Shown: positions 8,885 through 16,065 of the stretch, one piece after another
Numbering within the stretch: position 1 is the first letter of the stretch
How the letters are laid out: each line of letters starts with the position of its first letter
Assembly: GCF_016907515.1 (NCBI RefSeq)
Contig: NZ_JAFBBY010000001.1
Coordinates: forward strand, 1,798,001-1,862,000
From: Nocardioides nitrophenolicus
GTDB taxonomy: Bacteria > Actinomycetota > Actinomycetes > Propionibacteriales > Nocardioidaceae
DNA length: 64,000 nt
Direction of reading: 5' to 3'
Notes under the pieces: model-generated
Seen by the model: the letters and a program-made list of their open reading frames with translations, nothing else
What the model was told of the DNA's origin: nothing
Databases searched by the model: none
Position numbers and translations under genes: made by a program

Positions 8885-9343
8885 ATGCGCGTCTCCGCCA
8901 AGTCCGACTACGCACTGCGGGCCCTGATCGCCATGGCGAGCAGGTCCGACGGGCGAGCCGTGAGCGCGGAGGAGCTCGGACGCCTCCAGGACATCCCCCA
9001 CGGCTTCCTCCAGGCGATCCTCGCCGACCTGCGCCGCGCCGGCATCGTGATGTCCCAGCGCGGCCAGTCCGGCGGCTGGCGGATGGCCCGCGAGGCCACC
9101 TCCGTCTCCGTCGCCGACGTCATCCGCGCCGTCGACGGCCCGCTCGTGTCCGTCTACGGGCTCCGGCCCGAGGCGGTCAACTACAACGACGCCGCCGAGG
9201 TCCTCCAGCACGTCTGGATCGCCGCCCGCCGCGCGCTGCGCGAGGTGTTCGAGGACGTGTCGATCCAGCAGCTCGCCGACGGACAGCTCCCCGACGCGGT
9301 CACGAGTCGCACGGCGGACGACGACGCCTGGGCGCCGCATTAG
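8885..9343 (+). CDS. Rrf2 family transcriptional regulator
   Basis: A 152-residue winged-helix protein. The N-terminus MRVSAKSDYALRALIAMA and the recognition region GFLQAILADLRRAGIV followed by the wing SQRGQSGGW are typical Rrf2 features. The cysteine cluster that binds an iron-sulfur centre in IscR or NsrR is absent (no Cys in the second half), so iron-sulfur sensing is unlikely. It is transcribed divergently from fadE5 across 235 bp, so fadE5 is a possible target. The stop codon TAG is also the first triplet of the long palindromic repeat that follows. Confidence 0.88.
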   Translation: MRVSAKSDYALRALIAMASRSDGRAVSAEELGRLQDIPHGFLQAILADLRRAGIVMSQRGQSGGWRMAREATSVSVADVIRAVDGPLVSVYGLRPEAVNYNDAAEVLQHVWIAARRALREVFEDVSIQQLADGQLPDAVTSRTADDDAWAPH

Positions 9344-9638
9344 TTTGGCCGTCGCTTCGCTCCGGCATGTCGCGCGCGCTTTGGCGCGTTGCCTTCCCTC
9401 GCTGCGCTCGCTCGTTCCTCGCTCGCTCCGCTCAGTCCAGGCAACGCGGCGCGCGCGACGGGGCTCGGCTGAACGGCATTCGCGCGCGAGCGTCATCCAG
9501 CCGACCCATGCCGCCGAGCGGGGTTTCCGTCGGGCGCGCCGCGTTGCCTGGACGAAGCGCAGCGAGCGCCAGCGAGCGGAGCGGAGGAAGGCAACGCGCA
9601 AAAGCGCGCCCGACATGCGAGCGCAGCGAGCCAAACCA
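9341..9638. repeat. Long imperfect palindrome between convergent genes
   Basis: The left arm starts with TAGTTTGGCCGTCGCTTCGC, including the Rrf2 stop codon, and continues with CGGCATGTCG. The right arm mirrors it and ends ...CCGACATGCG AGCGCAGCGAGCCAAA. Both arms contain a GCGTTGCC / GGCAACGC pair and blocks of GCTCGCTCG. The centre is near 9490. The same opening words recur at 55218 after another TAG stop. No coding potential is seen. A very strong hairpin could form in RNA from either strand. Confidence 0.85.
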
Positions 9639-9648
9639 ACACCGACCC

Positions 9649-10317
9649 TCACGCGGCGCTGTTCAACCTCCGCTTGAGCTTGCGCCGCTTCCGGTCCAGC
9701 TCCTCCAGCCGCACCTCCAGCGACGCATTGCGCCGGGCCAGCCGCTCCACCTCCCGCAGCGCCTCGGGCAGCGTCTGCAGTGTGGCGGAGGCGCTGGGGA
9801 CCGCGCCGAGGCCGAGGGACGCCGTACCGAACCCGACGAGCTTGCCGAAGGCCTTCCAGACCTCGGCGGGCTCCAGGCCGTCGGTCTCGAGGACGTGGAG
9901 GCGCTCGGGCTTGCGGCAGGCGGCCTGCCACTGCGTGAGGGCGGCGGTCTCGTCGTCGAGCCCCGTGGTGAGGACGACGTGCACCTGGCAGCCGGCGAGG
10001 GCGTCGACGAGGAGCGCGACCTGGTCGGCGGTGGCGCTCGCGAGCAGGGACTGGCTGAACACCAGGTCGCAGCGGGTCTTGCGGGCGCGGCGGACCAGGC
10101 GGGTCCACTGGCCTTCGACGTCGGCGCGCTTGAGCCCCCAGTCCTTGTGGGAGCGGGTCATCTCGACGGCGGCGCGGAAGCTCTCCGCGCTGGTGTGAGC
10201 GAGGGAGGCGACGCCGAGCTCGACGAGCGCCGCGTGGTGGTGGGCGAGGGCGGGCTCGACGATGTCGCCGGCGCCCGGCATGCCGACGTGGATCCAGGCC
10301 TTCTGCTTCTTCGCCAT
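9649..10317 (-). CDS. Hypothetical protein, degenerate sulfotransferase-like fold with C-terminal coiled coil
   Basis: A 222-residue soluble protein. The opening WIHVGMPGAGD resembles the WIHxGxxKTGTT phosphosulfate loop of the sulfotransferase-like actinobacterial family, but the lysine and Thr-Thr are replaced, so PAPS binding looks lost. The last 50 residues are charged and heptad-like (LREVERLARRNASLEVRLEELDRKRRKLKRRL), a predicted coiled coil ending in a basic patch. The function is unknown. It is convergent with Rrf2 and divergent from the SnoaL gene. A CACGGT box lies six bases before the ATG. Confidence 0.65.
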   Translation of the reverse strand: MAKKQKAWIHVGMPGAGDIVEPALAHHHAALVELGVASLAHTSAESFRAAVEMTRSHKDWGLKRADVEGQWTRLVRRARKTRCDLVFSQSLLASATADQVALLVDALAGCQVHVVLTTGLDDETAALTQWQAACRKPERLHVLETDGLEPAEVWKAFGKLVGFGTASLGLGAVPSASATLQTLPEALREVERLARRNASLEVRLEELDRKRRKLKRRLNSAA

Positions 10318-10323
10318 GCTCGC

Positions 10324-10329
10324 ACCGTG
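10324..10329 (-). promoter_or_regulatory. Predicted -10 box CACGGT of the sulfotransferase-like gene
   Basis: CACGGT on the minus strand followed by exactly six bases and ATG. No Shine-Dalgarno sequence is present. Confidence 0.35.
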
Positions 10330-10389
10330 GCAGGTCGCGGTGAGCGCTCCGTGAACCCGTGGTGACGCGCAGCCGTCGGGACGAAAGGG

Positions 10390-10403
10390 TAGAACACGTT
10401 CTA
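10390..10403. promoter_or_regulatory. KstR-like operator
   Basis: The 14-mer TAGAACACGTTCTA fits TnnAACnnGTTnnA, the published consensus of the cholesterol-catabolism repressor KstR, and both six-base arms are perfect. Its first six bases fall exactly at the -35 position of the TACGAT promoter (17-bp spacing), so binding should block RNA polymerase. The gene controlled is the SnoaL/ketosteroid-isomerase-like gene. Confidence 0.65.
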
Positions 10404-10412
10404 GATCGGCCC

Positions 10413-10418
10413 TACGAT
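10413..10418 (+). promoter_or_regulatory. Predicted -10 box TACGAT of the SnoaL gene
   Basis: TACGAT, then six bases, then ATG at 10425. This supports the chosen start and a leaderless transcript. Confidence 0.6.
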
Positions 10419-10424
10419 GACCGC

Positions 10425-10877
10425 ATGATCTCCTCCGACGCGATCGTCTGGAACGCCCCGAACGACCCTCACCCGGCCCGCGCCGCCTCCCAGCGGTCGT
10501 ACTCCGCCGTGGCCAAGGGAGACCTGGCCGAGTGGCTGACCGTGTACGCCGAGGACGCGGTCCTCGAGGACCCGGTCGGTCCGTCGATGTTCGACCCCGA
10601 GGGCCGCGGCCACCACGGGCACGCCGGCATCTCGGCGTTCTGGGAGAAGGCGATCGCCCCGATCGACACCTTCGAGTTCCGGATCGACGACTCCTTCGCC
10701 AACCCGGGCAGCAACACCTGCGCCAACATCGGCCGGATCAAGACCTCCTTCGCCGACGGGTCGCACACGACGACCGACCTGATCATGGTGTACGTCGTGG
10801 ACGACGACGGCCGGGTGAAGTCGATGAAGGCGTTCTGGGAGCCCGAGCGCACGATGGCCAGCTTCACCTCCGCCTGA
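10425..10877 (+). CDS. SnoaL/NTF2-like protein, possible ketosteroid isomerase
   Basis: A 150-residue cone-fold protein of the SnoaL/nuclear-transport-factor-2 superfamily, which includes delta5-3-ketosteroid isomerase. Typical segments are AVAKGDLAEWLTVYAEDAVLEDPVGP near the N-terminus, a GHAGISAFWEKAIAPID helix and a hydrophobic C-terminal strand LIMVYVVDDDGRVKSMKAFW. The KstR-like operator in its promoter points to steroid side-chain or ring catabolism, so isomerisation of a steroid enone is a reasonable guess. The active-site assignment is not certain. The next gene starts 42 bases later. Confidence 0.78.
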   Translation: MISSDAIVWNAPNDPHPARAASQRSYSAVAKGDLAEWLTVYAEDAVLEDPVGPSMFDPEGRGHHGHAGISAFWEKAIAPIDTFEFRIDDSFANPGSNTCANIGRIKTSFADGSHTTTDLIMVYVVDDDGRVKSMKAFWEPERTMASFTSA

Positions 10878-10919
10878 CCGCCCGAAAATGGGTGGCGCGA
10901 CGTCGTAGCCTGGATCGAC

Positions 10920-11411
10920 GTGAGCCCCCTGACCGAACCGCAGATCCGCTCGTCCTTCGTGAACTGCTCGAAGGGCGAGGCCAAGCGGCTCAACATCCCC
11001 CGCTCGCTGTCCGAGCAGCCCTGGGAGCACCTCGACTTCCTGGGCTGGCGCGACCCGCAGTCGCGGGTGCGCGGGTACGTCGTCGCGGAGGTCGACGGGG
11101 CGCCGTTCGGCATCGTGCTGCGCACCACCGACGGCAGTGCCGGCGTCCCGCGCAAGAACCTCTGCACCTGGTGCCTGACGCCCCACGGCGCGGGCGGGGT
11201 GGTGCTGATGGTCGCGCCCCGCGCCGGCAAGGCCGGCCAGAACGGCGACTCGGTCGGCACCTACCTGTGCGCGGACCTGCAGTGCTCCCTGTACGTGCGC
11301 GGCAAGAAGGTCAGCGACCAGGGCCGGCTGCCGGAGTCGCTGCCCGAGGAGCAGCAGGTCGCCCGGCTCACCGACAACCTGGCGGCCTTCCTGCGCCGGG
11401 TCCGCGGCTGA
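10920..11411 (+). CDS. FBP domain protein, EF-G-binding (FusB/FusC-like) treble-clef zinc finger
   Basis: A 163-residue protein with the FBP C-terminal domain. A CTWC knuckle and a second cysteine pair in CADLQC should hold zinc in a treble clef, as in the FusB/FusC proteins that bind elongation factor G and rescue fusidic-acid-stalled ribosomes. Most actinobacterial members have no proven role. The GTG start is preceded nine bases upstream by the end of a TAGCCT box. It ends ten bases from a convergent gene. Confidence 0.8.
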   Translation: MSPLTEPQIRSSFVNCSKGEAKRLNIPRSLSEQPWEHLDFLGWRDPQSRVRGYVVAEVDGAPFGIVLRTTDGSAGVPRKNLCTWCLTPHGAGGVVLMVAPRAGKAGQNGDSVGTYLCADLQCSLYVRGKKVSDQGRLPESLPEEQQVARLTDNLAAFLRRVRG

Positions 11412-11420
11412 GCGGCGGGG

Positions 11421-12053
11421 TCACTCCGCGACCGCGTCGGCCACCCAGGTGACCAGCGGCCGAAGCCGGCGCCAGTCCTCCCGGACCCGGTCGAGCAGCT
11501 CGGCGGTGTGCACGAACGGCTCGAAGCCGTAGGAGCGCATCCCGAGCACCGTCTTCATCTTGAGCAGCTCGATGCGCGGGTGCTCCTTGTCGTAGCCGCG
11601 GGGCACCGTCTTGAGCCGCTCCCCCGCCACCTCGAAGCCACCGCGCTCCAGGTCGCGCAGGATCCGCTGCAGCACCTTGCCGGTCTTCTCGTCGGCCATC
11701 GCCTCCCGCAGCCGGGCCAGGCGGGGGCCGGACGCCTCGTAGATCCCGCCACCGACCCGGACCCCGGGTGCCGCCACCTCGACGTACCACCCGCTCGCCG
11801 GGCCCACGCCCACGAACGCGCCCTGGTGGGTCTTGTAGGGCGTCTTGTCCTTGGCGAACCGGACGTCGCGGTAGGGCCGGAACACCTTCGCCGGACCGAA
11901 CTCCTGGCCCAGCGCGTCGGTCAGCGCCACCATCGGCGCCTTCACGCTCTCGGCGTAGACCACCTTGTGGGCCTCCCAGAAGGACTTGGTGTTGTCCATC
12001 TCCAGGTCGTCGTAGAAGTCGAGCGCCGCGACGGGGAATCCGGTGAAGTCCAC
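11421..12053 (-). CDS. DUF2461 domain-containing protein
   Basis: A 210-residue protein of the TIGR02453/DUF2461 family of unknown function. Family landmarks are the N-terminal FPVAALDFYDDLEMDNTKSFW, the VFRPYRDVRFAKDKTPYKTHQG block and the GGGIYEASGPRLARLRE helix. A longer frame to 12119 exists, but the conserved N-terminus begins at a GTG one base after the stop of the preceding gene, so I chose that start and infer coupled translation. The protein is cytosolic with no signal peptide. Nothing in the neighbourhood suggests a role. Confidence 0.85.
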   Translation of the reverse strand: MDFTGFPVAALDFYDDLEMDNTKSFWEAHKVVYAESVKAPMVALTDALGQEFGPAKVFRPYRDVRFAKDKTPYKTHQGAFVGVGPASGWYVEVAAPGVRVGGGIYEASGPRLARLREAMADEKTGKVLQRILRDLERGGFEVAGERLKTVPRGYDKEHPRIELLKMKTVLGMRSYGFEPFVHTAELLDRVREDWRRLRPLVTWVADAVAE

Positions 12054-12054
12054 G

Positions 12055-12831
12055 TCAGGAGGGTACGACCGACTCCTCGACGGGTACGCCGGGGACCGGC
12101 ACGTTCCAGCGCAGCGCATGGATCATCGCGACCACGATCCGCCGGTCGTCGAGCGGGTTCGCGGGGTCGTACCAGACGGTGGTGCGCTGACCCTCGTGGA
12201 TCGCCACGGCCGCCGGGACGGTCACCCGCCGATGCACCAGGTACGACGTCCCGTCGGCCGCCGTGAACCGGAAGCTGGACGTGGTGATCACGTTCGAGGC
12301 CTCCTCGAAGTCGTCCGGGTCCAGCCCGGAGTCGACGACGGTCCCGACCGTGGGCGTGCCGACCGCGATCAGCCGCAGCTCCTCCAGCCAGCGCAGCCGC
12401 CGCCGGGCGGCCAGCAGCGAGCCGCCGAGCAGGGCGAGCACGCCCACCGTGGCCAGGGCGGCGGCCACGACGTCGTACCAGCCCCCGACTCCGAGCTCGC
12501 GGGCCGCGACCACCAGTCCCGGGGCGGCCGGCACGAGCAGCAGCCCCAGGGCGTGCCAGCTGCTCAGCGCACGCGGGAAGCGGTCCATCATGATCAGCCA
12601 CGCGACCGCACCGACCACCGCGAGCAGCAGCCCGCCGAGGGTGGCCGCCATGGCACCGTCGGCCGCGACGTACGTCACCGGGGCGTCGCCGTTCTCGTCG
12701 ATCACGGTGAGGCCGATGCCGTAGCCGGCCCCGGCACTGCCGCCGACCATCAGCAGCGCCGCGACCACCAGCCCGCCGCGGCGGCGGGAGCGCGGGGTGA
12801 AGGTGAAGGGCGGCGGCTCCGAGTGCACCAT
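12055..12831 (-). CDS. DUF3592 domain-containing membrane protein
   Basis: A 258-residue integral membrane protein. There are about four hydrophobic helices in the first 130 residues (GGLVVAALLMVGG, AATLGGLLLAVVGAVAWLIMM, ALGLLLVPAAPGLVVAA, VVAAALATVGVLALLGGSLL), then a soluble domain ending with the DUF3592 signature VWYDPANP. The family is often found on the membrane surface, but its function is unknown. A TTG at 12843 could add four residues. I prefer the ATG (MVHSEPPPF). It is co-transcribed with the DUF2461 gene, one base apart. Confidence 0.75.
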   Translation of the reverse strand: MVHSEPPPFTFTPRSRRRGGLVVAALLMVGGSAGAGYGIGLTVIDENGDAPVTYVAADGAMAATLGGLLLAVVGAVAWLIMMDRFPRALSSWHALGLLLVPAAPGLVVAARELGVGGWYDVVAAALATVGVLALLGGSLLAARRRLRWLEELRLIAVGTPTVGTVVDSGLDPDDFEEASNVITTSSFRFTAADGTSYLVHRRVTVPAAVAIHEGQRTTVWYDPANPLDDRRIVVAMIHALRWNVPVPGVPVEESVVPS

Positions 12832-12871
12832 GGACCCATTCAACCCTCATCCACCGACCCGAGGAGACAGC

Positions 12872-13102
12872 ATGGCCAAGAAGCGCTGGCAGGACCTCAG
12901 CCCACGGACCCGCACGATCATCCTGGTGGGCAGCGCCCTCGACGGCGCGCTCAAGACCGCCGCCCTCACCGACCTGCGGCGCCGCGACGACAGCGAGGTC
13001 AACGGCTCGAAGCGGAAATGGGCGCTCGCGCTGACCTTCGTGAACTCCGCGGGGGTGCTGCCGGCGGTCTACTTCGTGCGGGGGCGGCGCTCGGCGGGGT
13101 GA
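12872..13102 (+). CDS. Small PLD-N/DUF-type membrane protein
   Basis: A 76-residue protein starting MAKKRWQDLS after a clear GAGGAG site. It has an RTIILVGSALDGALKTAAL hydrophobic stretch, the conserved NGSKRKWALAL turn and a second hydrophobic stretch TFVNSAGVLPAVYFVRGRR. This order (W-LS, helix, DL-RR, KxxW, second helix, GRR) is common among short actinobacterial proteins resembling the N-terminal module of phospholipase D-like proteins. The function is unknown. A longer upstream extension in the same frame is not supported by a ribosome site. Confidence 0.7.
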   Translation: MAKKRWQDLSPRTRTIILVGSALDGALKTAALTDLRRRDDSEVNGSKRKWALALTFVNSAGVLPAVYFVRGRRSAG

Positions 13103-13110
13103 GGGCCGCG

Positions 13111-13287
13111 CGGCGAGGCGCCGATCAGCGACGACACGCTCGCGCCCGGGGTCCGCGCGGCAGCGTGGCGTCGCCGGGGCCGTGGCCGGGATTCCGGCGG
13201 GGGTGAGCGTAGGGAGCGCCAGCGACCGGAGCGAGGACCCGGCGGGATTCCGGCGAGGCGCCGATCAGCGACGACACGCTCGCGCCC
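13111..13287. repeat. 37-bp direct repeat flanking a 103-bp segment
   Basis: A 37-bp string starting CGGCGAGGCGCCGATCAGCG occurs at 13111-13147 and identically at 13251-13287. The DNA between carries a second pair based on GGGATTCCGGCG. No ORF is convincing. The block lies between the small membrane protein gene and tRNA-Gly, and its GCTCGCGCC ending resembles the ends of the 5.2-kb repeats. Confidence 0.85.
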
Positions 13288-13296
13288 AAATATCGG

Positions 13297-13369
<73 letters not shown>

Positions 13370-13399
13370 ATACCCCGGAGAACCGGGGCGTGGAGGATG

Positions 13400-14173
13400 C
13401 TACCCGATGGGCTGGAAGGTGCTGCGCTTCGGCTCCACTCCATCGCCCGACGAGCGTCCGGTGACCCGCCGCTGCACCCACGGCGCGAGGTGGCTGCGCG
13501 CCCAGGCCAGGTTGGCGGCGCGCTGCTCGCGGGCGCTCAGCACGGGCGCCGGGCTGGGCGGGATCGGCCGCAGGTCGTGGGCGACGCCGAGCGCGTCGAG
13601 GGCGGAGATGGCGATCATCTGGTGGCCGACGGCGTTGAGGTGGAGGCGGTCCTCGTCCATCACCTCGGCGACCTTCCACCCACGCATCCGCCACATGTCG
13701 ACCAGGGTCGCGCCGTGCTTCTCGGCGATCTCGCGCACCCACTCGTTGAAGATCGCGGTGCGGCCGCGGATCACCTTGATCACGCCGTTGAGGCCGGGGT
13801 CGGCGATGGTGAACATGACGACGTGCGCGCCGCTGCCGGCGAGCCGGCCGATCGCCACGTCGTACGACGCCGCGAGGGCGTCGATATCGACCTTGGGCCG
13901 GAGCACGTCGTTGCCGCCGCCGTGGATGCTCACCAGGTCGGGGCCGAGCGCGATCGCGGCGTCGACCTGCTCGTCGATGATCGCCGGCAGCTTGCGGCCG
14001 CGGATGGCGAGGTTGGCGTAGCCGAACTCGGCGCCCTCGGCGGCGGCTGCGGCGGCGAGCGCCTCCGCGGTCCGGTCCGCCCATCCCCGCAGGCCGTTGG
14101 GACGCGCCGGGTCGGGGTCACCGACCCCTTCGGTGAACGAGTCGCCCAGGGCGACGTACTTCCGATAGGTCAC
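13400..14173 (-). CDS. SGNH/GDSL-family hydrolase
   Basis: A 257-residue esterase or lipase-like protein. All four SGNH blocks are present: nucleophile Ser12 in ALGDSFTEG, a glycine in the IRGRK region, Asn87 in GGGND, and the Asp174/His177 pair in DEDRLHLN. The fold hydrolyses esters of small alcohols, sugars or lipids. No signal peptide is visible, so it is probably cytosolic. The true start is a GTG ([10 protein letters not shown]). A much longer frame upstream is antisense to dcd. It is divergent from dcd with only 64 bp between the start codons. Confidence 0.85.
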   Translation of the reverse strand: MTYRKYVALGDSFTEGVGDPDPARPNGLRGWADRTAEALAAAAAAEGAEFGYANLAIRGRKLPAIIDEQVDAAIALGPDLVSIHGGGNDVLRPKVDIDALAASYDVAIGRLAGSGAHVVMFTIADPGLNGVIKVIRGRTAIFNEWVREIAEKHGATLVDMWRMRGWKVAEVMDEDRLHLNAVGHQMIAISALDALGVAHDLRPIPPSPAPVLSAREQRAANLAWARSHLAPWVQRRVTGRSSGDGVEPKRSTFQPIG

Positions 14174-14179
14174 CCGATC

Positions 14180-14230
14180 ATTGTGCGCCCGTGATCGGGG
14201 CCACTCGCGAGCAGGTGGGGCCGGTAGGGT
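14180..14230. promoter_or_regulatory. Back-to-back leaderless promoters for SGNH hydrolase and dcd
   Basis: Minus strand: CACAAT at 14180-14185, then six bases, then GTG. Plus strand: TAGGGT at 14225-14230, then seven bases, then GTG. Both genes lack ribosome-binding sites, and the whole regulatory region is about 64 bp. Confidence 0.5.
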
Positions 14231-14237
14231 GCGGGGC

Positions 14238-14813
14238 GTGCTGCTCAGCGACCGCGACATCACCGCCGAGATCGACGCCGGCCGGATCGCCCTCGAACCG
14301 TACGACCCCGGGCTGATGCAGCCGTCGTCGGTGGACTTCCGCCTGGACCGGTTCTTCCGGGTCTTCGACAACCACAAGTACCCGTCGATCGACCCGGCCG
14401 CCGACCAGTCCGACCTGACCCGCGTGGTGGAGCCGGAGGGCGACGAGCCGTTCATCCTGCACCCGGGCGAGTTCGTGCTCGGGTCGACGTACGAGGTCGT
14501 GACGCTGCCCGACGACATCGCGGCCCGGGTGGAAGGCAAGTCCTCGCTGGGCCGGCTCGGGCTGCTCACCCACGCCACGGCCGGCTTCGTGGACCCCGGC
14601 TTCTCCGGGCACGTCACCCTCGAGCTCGCCAATGTCGCCACGCTGCCGATCAAGCTCTACCCGGGCATGAAGATCGGGCAGTTCTGCTTCTTCCGGCTGT
14701 CGTCGCCGAGCGAGCACCCGTACGGCTCGGAGCGGTACGGCTCCCGGTACCAGGGCCAGCGCGGGCCGACGCCGTCGCGGTCGTTCCAGAACTTCCACCG
14801 CACACAGATCTGA
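14238..14813 (+). CDS. dcd: dCTP deaminase, actinobacterial bifunctional (dUMP-forming) type
   Basis: A 191-residue nucleotide hydrolase. Homotrimeric enzymes of this type deaminate dCTP, and in mycobacteria also cleave the product to dUMP, supplying thymidylate synthesis. The sequence follows M. tuberculosis Dcd closely: LLSDRD at the start, VQPSS-like [51 protein letters not shown] and the C-terminal lid [15 protein letters not shown]. The GTG start gives the standard length. An in-frame ATG at 14181 would overlap the promoter and is not conserved. Confidence 0.96.
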   Translation: MLLSDRDITAEIDAGRIALEPYDPGLMQPSSVDFRLDRFFRVFDNHKYPSIDPAADQSDLTRVVEPEGDEPFILHPGEFVLGSTYEVVTLPDDIAARVEGKSSLGRLGLLTHATAGFVDPGFSGHVTLELANVATLPIKLYPGMKIGQFCFFRLSSPSEHPYGSERYGSRYQGQRGPTPSRSFQNFHRTQI

Positions 14814-14900
14814 CTTGACGGGGAGTTCTGGCACTTGACGGGCATTGCAACGGCCGACAAGTGACGGAATCGCCGGTCAACCGGCGATCCATGCACGGGG

Positions 14901-14919
14901 TTAGGTTAGCCTGACCTCA
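14901..14919. promoter_or_regulatory. Iron box (DtxR/IdeR-type) overlapping the SIP promoter and start codon
   Basis: TTAGGTTAGCCTGACCTCA matches the TWAGGTWAGSCTWACCTWA iron box at most positions, the left half perfectly. Inside it TAGCCT (14907-14912) is a -10 box exactly six bases before ATG 14919. Iron-loaded repressor would therefore cover the -10 box and the transcription start. Confidence 0.8.
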
Positions 14920-15932
14920 TGACCGTCGACCAGAACGAGTACGTCGCCACCCTGCCCATGCTCCTCACCGAGCTCGAGGTGGTGCGGGCCGAGCGGGTGT
15001 CGCCGTCGTTCGTGCGGATCGAGCTCGCCGGCGCGGCCCTGGCCGAGCTGGGCCCCGACGGGCCGTCGTACGACCAGCGGATCAAGCTGATCTTCCCCAA
15101 CGCGGCCGGCCGGCTGCCGTCGTTCGCGGACGCCGACGAGTCCTGGTGGACCACCTGGATGGAGATCCCCGAGGACGAGCGCGGCTCGATGCGGACCTAC
15201 ACGATCCGCGACCGGGTCGGCACGGGCGCCGAGACCCGGCTGGTCGTCGACATCGTCGTCCACGAGTCCGACCACGCCGAGGACCACGCCGACGACCACG
15301 CCGGCGACCACGACCACCTCGACGGCGCCGGCAACCGCTGGGCGCTCCAGGCGGCCCCCGGGCAGCGCCTGGTCGTGATGGCACCGCGCGCGGGCCACGA
15401 CTTCGGCGGCATCGAGTGGTCCCCGGGCGACGCGACCCGGCTGCTGCTCGTCGGCGACGAGACCGCCGTCCCCGCGATCCGGGGCGTGCTGCGCGACCTG
15501 CCGGCCGACGCCACCGGGGCGGCGTACGTCGAGGTGCCGGTCGACGGGGACGTCCAGGACCTGGCCGCCCCCGCCGGCGTACGGGTGACCTGGCTGCCGC
15601 GCAACGGCCGTGCCCGCGGGGTGGACCTGCACGCGGCGGTCATCGACCACCTGACCGGCACCACCCCCGCCGAGACGGTCGTGGTGACCGACGACGAGAT
15701 CGACCCCGACCTGTGGGAGACGCCGGTGCACTCCTCGTCGGGCGAGGAGGTCGCCGCGGCGACGGCGGTCCCGACCGGGGACGCGCCGTACGCCGGGCTC
15801 TATGCGTGGATCGCCGGCGAGTCCAAGGTGGTGACGGGGCTGCGCCGCAAGCTGGTCAACGAGCTCGGCCTGGACCGGCGCCAGGTCGCCTTCATGGGCT
15901 ACTGGCGCGAGGGCGTCTCCATGCGCTCCTGA
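14919..15932 (+). CDS. Siderophore-interacting protein (FAD-dependent ferric-siderophore reductase)
   Basis: A 337-residue cytosolic flavoprotein of the SIP/ViuB family that reduces ferric siderophores to release iron. The FAD-binding barrel shows RVSPSFVRIEL, MRTYTIRD (the RxYTxR flavin motif) and GDETAVPAI, and the C-terminal NAD(P)H domain ends with WREG. An insertion at about residues 115-135 is packed with His and Asp (ESDHAEDHADDHAGDHDH) and could bind metal. This is not usual for the family. It is controlled by the iron box over its start. The stop codon TGA is also the first copy of the 32-bp repeat array. Confidence 0.9.
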   Translation: MTVDQNEYVATLPMLLTELEVVRAERVSPSFVRIELAGAALAELGPDGPSYDQRIKLIFPNAAGRLPSFADADESWWTTWMEIPEDERGSMRTYTIRDRVGTGAETRLVVDIVVHESDHAEDHADDHAGDHDHLDGAGNRWALQAAPGQRLVVMAPRAGHDFGGIEWSPGDATRLLLVGDETAVPAIRGVLRDLPADATGAAYVEVPVDGDVQDLAAPAGVRVTWLPRNGRARGVDLHAAVIDHLTGTTPAETVVVTDDEIDPDLWETPVHSSSGEEVAAATAVPTGDAPYAGLYAWIAGESKVVTGLRRKLVNELGLDRRQVAFMGYWREGVSMRS

Positions 15933-16065
15933 CCCGGCAGAAACTGGCTCCGCAAGCCCGCCGACCCGGCAGAAAGTTGCCAACTTTCTGCCGGGTCGGC
16001 GTGATTCTCGAGCTACTTTCTGCCGGGTCGGCGCAACCCCGGAGCTACTTTCTGCCGGGTCGGCG
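15931..16065. repeat. 32-bp-period repeat array, mirror oriented, five units
   Basis: The unit GACCCGGCAGAAA plus 19 variable bases ending CGCC starts at 15931 and 15963. The reverse complement TTTCTGCCGGGTCGGC starts at 15985, 16017 and 16049, again 32 bp apart. The array begins inside the stop codon of the SIP gene and ends on the base before the stop codon of the convergent aldolase gene, so it fills the junction exactly. Confidence 0.93.
15961..15999. terminator. Perfect 18-bp hairpin at the array centre
   Basis: Where the two orientations meet, CCGACCCGGCAGAAAGTT and its exact complement flank the loop GCC. No U-tract follows. The position between two converging genes suggests a bidirectional terminator, but this is inference. 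Confidence 0.6.

Noticed and set aside
14181..14237. Upstream ATG for dcd
   Set aside because: It would place the start inside the divergent promoter and add residues absent from the family.
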